From the NCBI GenBank assembly GCA_019347995.1, contig JAHWKH010000153.1, positions 1-6,379 on the forward strand: 6,379 nucleotides of DNA, in the 5' to 3' direction. Source of the DNA: Gemmatimonadota bacterium. GTDB taxonomy: Bacteria; Gemmatimonadota; Gemmatimonadetes; Longimicrobiales; UBA6960. The position numbers were made by a program, and so were the translations under genes. Positions 4,780 through 6,379 of the stretch are shown piece after piece. The notes under the pieces were generated by a model. That model was not told the DNA's origin and made no database searches. It worked only from the letters and a program-made list of their open reading frames with translations. Every line of letters starts with the position of its first letter. The stretch's first letter is position 1.

Positions 4780-6379
4780 CTACTCGCTGCGCAGCGCCGT
4801 CACCGGATCGACCCGCGCCGCGGCGCGGGCAGGCAGCCACGCCGCGGTCGCGGCCACGGCGGTGAGCACCAGGCCCATGGCCACGTACGTCCACGGGTCG
4901 TCGGCCCGCACCTCCACCAGGAAGGCCTCGAGAGCCGAGCCCAGCAGGAGGGCTCCCGCCACGCCGGCGGCCATCCCCAGGACGACGGGCCCCGCCACGG
5001 ATCCGACGGCCCCCGTGAGCACCCGCCGGCGCGAGGCGCCCAGCGCCATCCGGATGCCGATCTCCCGCCGGCGCCGGCTCACCAGGTACGCCACCACCCC
5101 CGCGATGCCGATCCCCGCCAGCGCCAGGGCCAGCGCCGCGAACGCCGAGAGCAGGAGCGCGCCCATCCGCTGCGGGGCCAGCACCGTGCCCAGCAGCGCC
5201 TCCATCGTCTGGAGGAAGTGGAACGTCATGTCCGGAACGAGGCCCAGGACCTCGCCGCGCACCGCGGGCAGGAGCGCCTCCGGATCTCCGGCGGTGCGCA
5301 CCGCCAGCGTGAGCGGCATCCTGGCGGCGAAGGAGGGCACCTGAGCCAGCGGCATCGCGATGAAGTTGAGCGGAGGCTGGGGCACTTCCCGCCACGCCGC
5401 GTCGCCCATCACTCCCACCACGCGCCAGGAGCGCCCTCCGACCTCCAGGGCGCCTCCCACGGCCTCGCCGCGCGGCCAGTAGGTCTCGGCCATGGTCCGG
5501 TTGACCAGCACCACGGGCTCTGCGCCCTCGTCGTCGGCGGACGTGAGCGCACGCCCGGCCACGAGCTCCAGGCCCAGCGTCTCCAGGATGGCCGGCGTCA
5601 CGAACGCCGCCTCCGCGCGCACCTCCTCGTCCGCCGCGGGCTCGTAGTCCGACACCTCGGGAAGAAAGCCGAGGTTGCCGCCCACCTGCAGCGGTATCTT
5701 GGTGGCGACGGCCACGGAGGTGACGCCCGGCAGGCGTGCTACGCCCTGGACGATGGCCTCGGAGCGGGCGAGCGCCTCCTCGGGCCCGAGACCGAGGAGG
5801 GAGAAGTCGAAGCGCGCCAGGGCCAGCCCCTCGACGCGCACCCCCATGTCGTGGTCCATGCCGCTCTGCAGCGCCCGCAGGAAGAGCCCGGCGCCGGACA
5901 GGAGCACCAGGCAGAGGGCGACCTGGACCGCAAGGAGGCCCTTGCGCAGACGGTCGCCCTTCGCGCCTCGAGGCTCGCCGCCGCCGCGCAGGGCCGAGGC
6001 CACGTCGTGGCGGCCGGCGCGCAGCGCGGGCACCAGGCCGAAGCCGACCCCCGTGAGCACGGCCACGCCCAGCGCGAACGCGAACACCCGACCGTCGATC
6101 CCCACGTCCAGCAGCCCGAGCGGCACCCCGCCGGGCAGCTCGAAGCCGCCCAGGAGCGCCAGCAGCCCCTGCGCCACCGCCATCCCCACGAGGCCTCCGA
6201 GCACGGCCAGCGTCAACGCCTCGGTGAGCAGCTGACGCACGAGCCGGCCCCGGCCGGCGCCCAGCGCCATGCGCACGCCCACCTCGCGCTCCCTGGCCGA
6301 AGCGCGGGCCAGGAGCAGGTTCGCCACGTTGGCCGCCGCCAGCAGGAGCGTGAGAAGGACCACGGCGCCCAGGACCGCC
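4780..6379 (-). CDS. ADOP-type ABC transporter permease, C-terminal 532 residues (start beyond right edge)
   Basis: This is the upstream paralogue of the 888-aa permease. The frame is open to the right edge, so about 270-350 N-terminal residues are missing, including the first TM and first periplasmic domain. Visible residues 1-27 are a TM ending in NVANLLLARA, followed by coupling motif REREVGVRMALGAGRGR (29-45). TMs lie near 50-77 and 98-119, and another at 148-169 opens the second unit. A periplasmic MacB-type domain follows at about 170-402. The last three TMs lie near 405-432, 456-487 and 495-516, with a second coupling motif RRREIGIRMALGASRRR (436-452) between the first two of them. It ends in VDPVTALRSE, the usual family tail. 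No frame break was seen. It is probably co-transcribed with the downstream permease; the promoter lies outside the window. No ATPase gene is visible, in keeping with the 'orphan' label, and the substrate is unknown. Confidence 0.92.
   Translation of the reverse strand, partial: AVLGAVVLLTLLLAAANVANLLLARASAREREVGVRMALGAGRGRLVRQLLTEALTLAVLGGLVGMAVAQGLLALLGGFELPGGVPLGLLDVGIDGRVFAFALGVAVLTGVGFGLVPALRAGRHDVASALRGGGEPRGAKGDRLRKGLLAVQVALCLVLLSGAGLFLRALQSGMDHDMGVRVEGLALARFDFSLLGLGPEEALARSEAIVQGVARLPGVTSVAVATKIPLQVGGNLGFLPEVSDYEPAADEEVRAEAAFVTPAILETLGLELVAGRALTSADDEGAEPVVLVNRTMAETYWPRGEAVGGALEVGGRSWRVVGVMGDAAWREVPQPPLNFIAMPLAQVPSFAARMPLTLAVRTAGDPEALLPAVRGEVLGLVPDMTFHFLQTMEALLGTVLAPQRMGALLLSAFAALALALAGIGIAGVVAYLVSRRRREIGIRMALGASRRRVLTGAVGSVAGPVVLGMAAGVAGALLLGSALEAFLVEVRADDPWTYVAMGLVLTAVAATAAWLPARAAARVDPVTALRSE

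Overview
The window is very GC-rich, strongly codon-biased bacterial chromosomal DNA (almost every codon ends in G or C). The two large membrane proteins on the right are of the ADOP type (Acidobacterial duplicated orphan permease). That, together with the GC content, points to Gemmatimonadota or Acidobacteriota, or a related soil or metagenomic lineage. This assignment is an inference; no rRNA or other phylogenetic marker is present.

Left part (1-1240): a divergent pair. On the minus strand is the first 76 codons of what looks like a phosphatidylserine decarboxylase proenzyme gene (psd), which runs off the left edge. On the plus strand is a complete zinc-dependent deacetylase of the histone deacetylase superfamily, most like class IV (HDAC11-type). 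The roughly 110-base gap between their starts holds a perfect CGGGA-N4-TCCCG inverted repeat next to psd and competing G/C hairpin arms in the deacetylase leader.

Middle part (1261-2083): a compact two-gene module, an XRE-type helix-turn-helix protein (107 aa) overlapping by 8 bases a small nucleotidyltransferase-fold protein (168 aa). The first gene has no visible Shine-Dalgarno sequence but has a -10-like TATTGT six bases before its ATG, inside overlapping inverted repeats, which suggests a leaderless, possibly self-repressed transcript. The layout resembles toxin-antitoxin or abortive-infection nucleotidyltransferase modules and is the least-explained part of the window. The pair uses somewhat more A/T-ending codons than the deacetylase gene.

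Right part (2087-6379): two tandem ADOP-type permease genes on the minus strand. The upstream one runs in from the right edge with 532 C-terminal residues visible. A 26-base gap containing a good Shine-Dalgarno sequence follows, then a complete 888-aa paralogue. Both look like two fused MacB/FtsX-type permease units and have no ATPase gene in the window. The permease operon converges on the nucleotidyltransferase gene with only 3 bases between stop codons.

No tRNA, rRNA, CRISPR array, insertion sequence or clear intrinsic terminator was seen.
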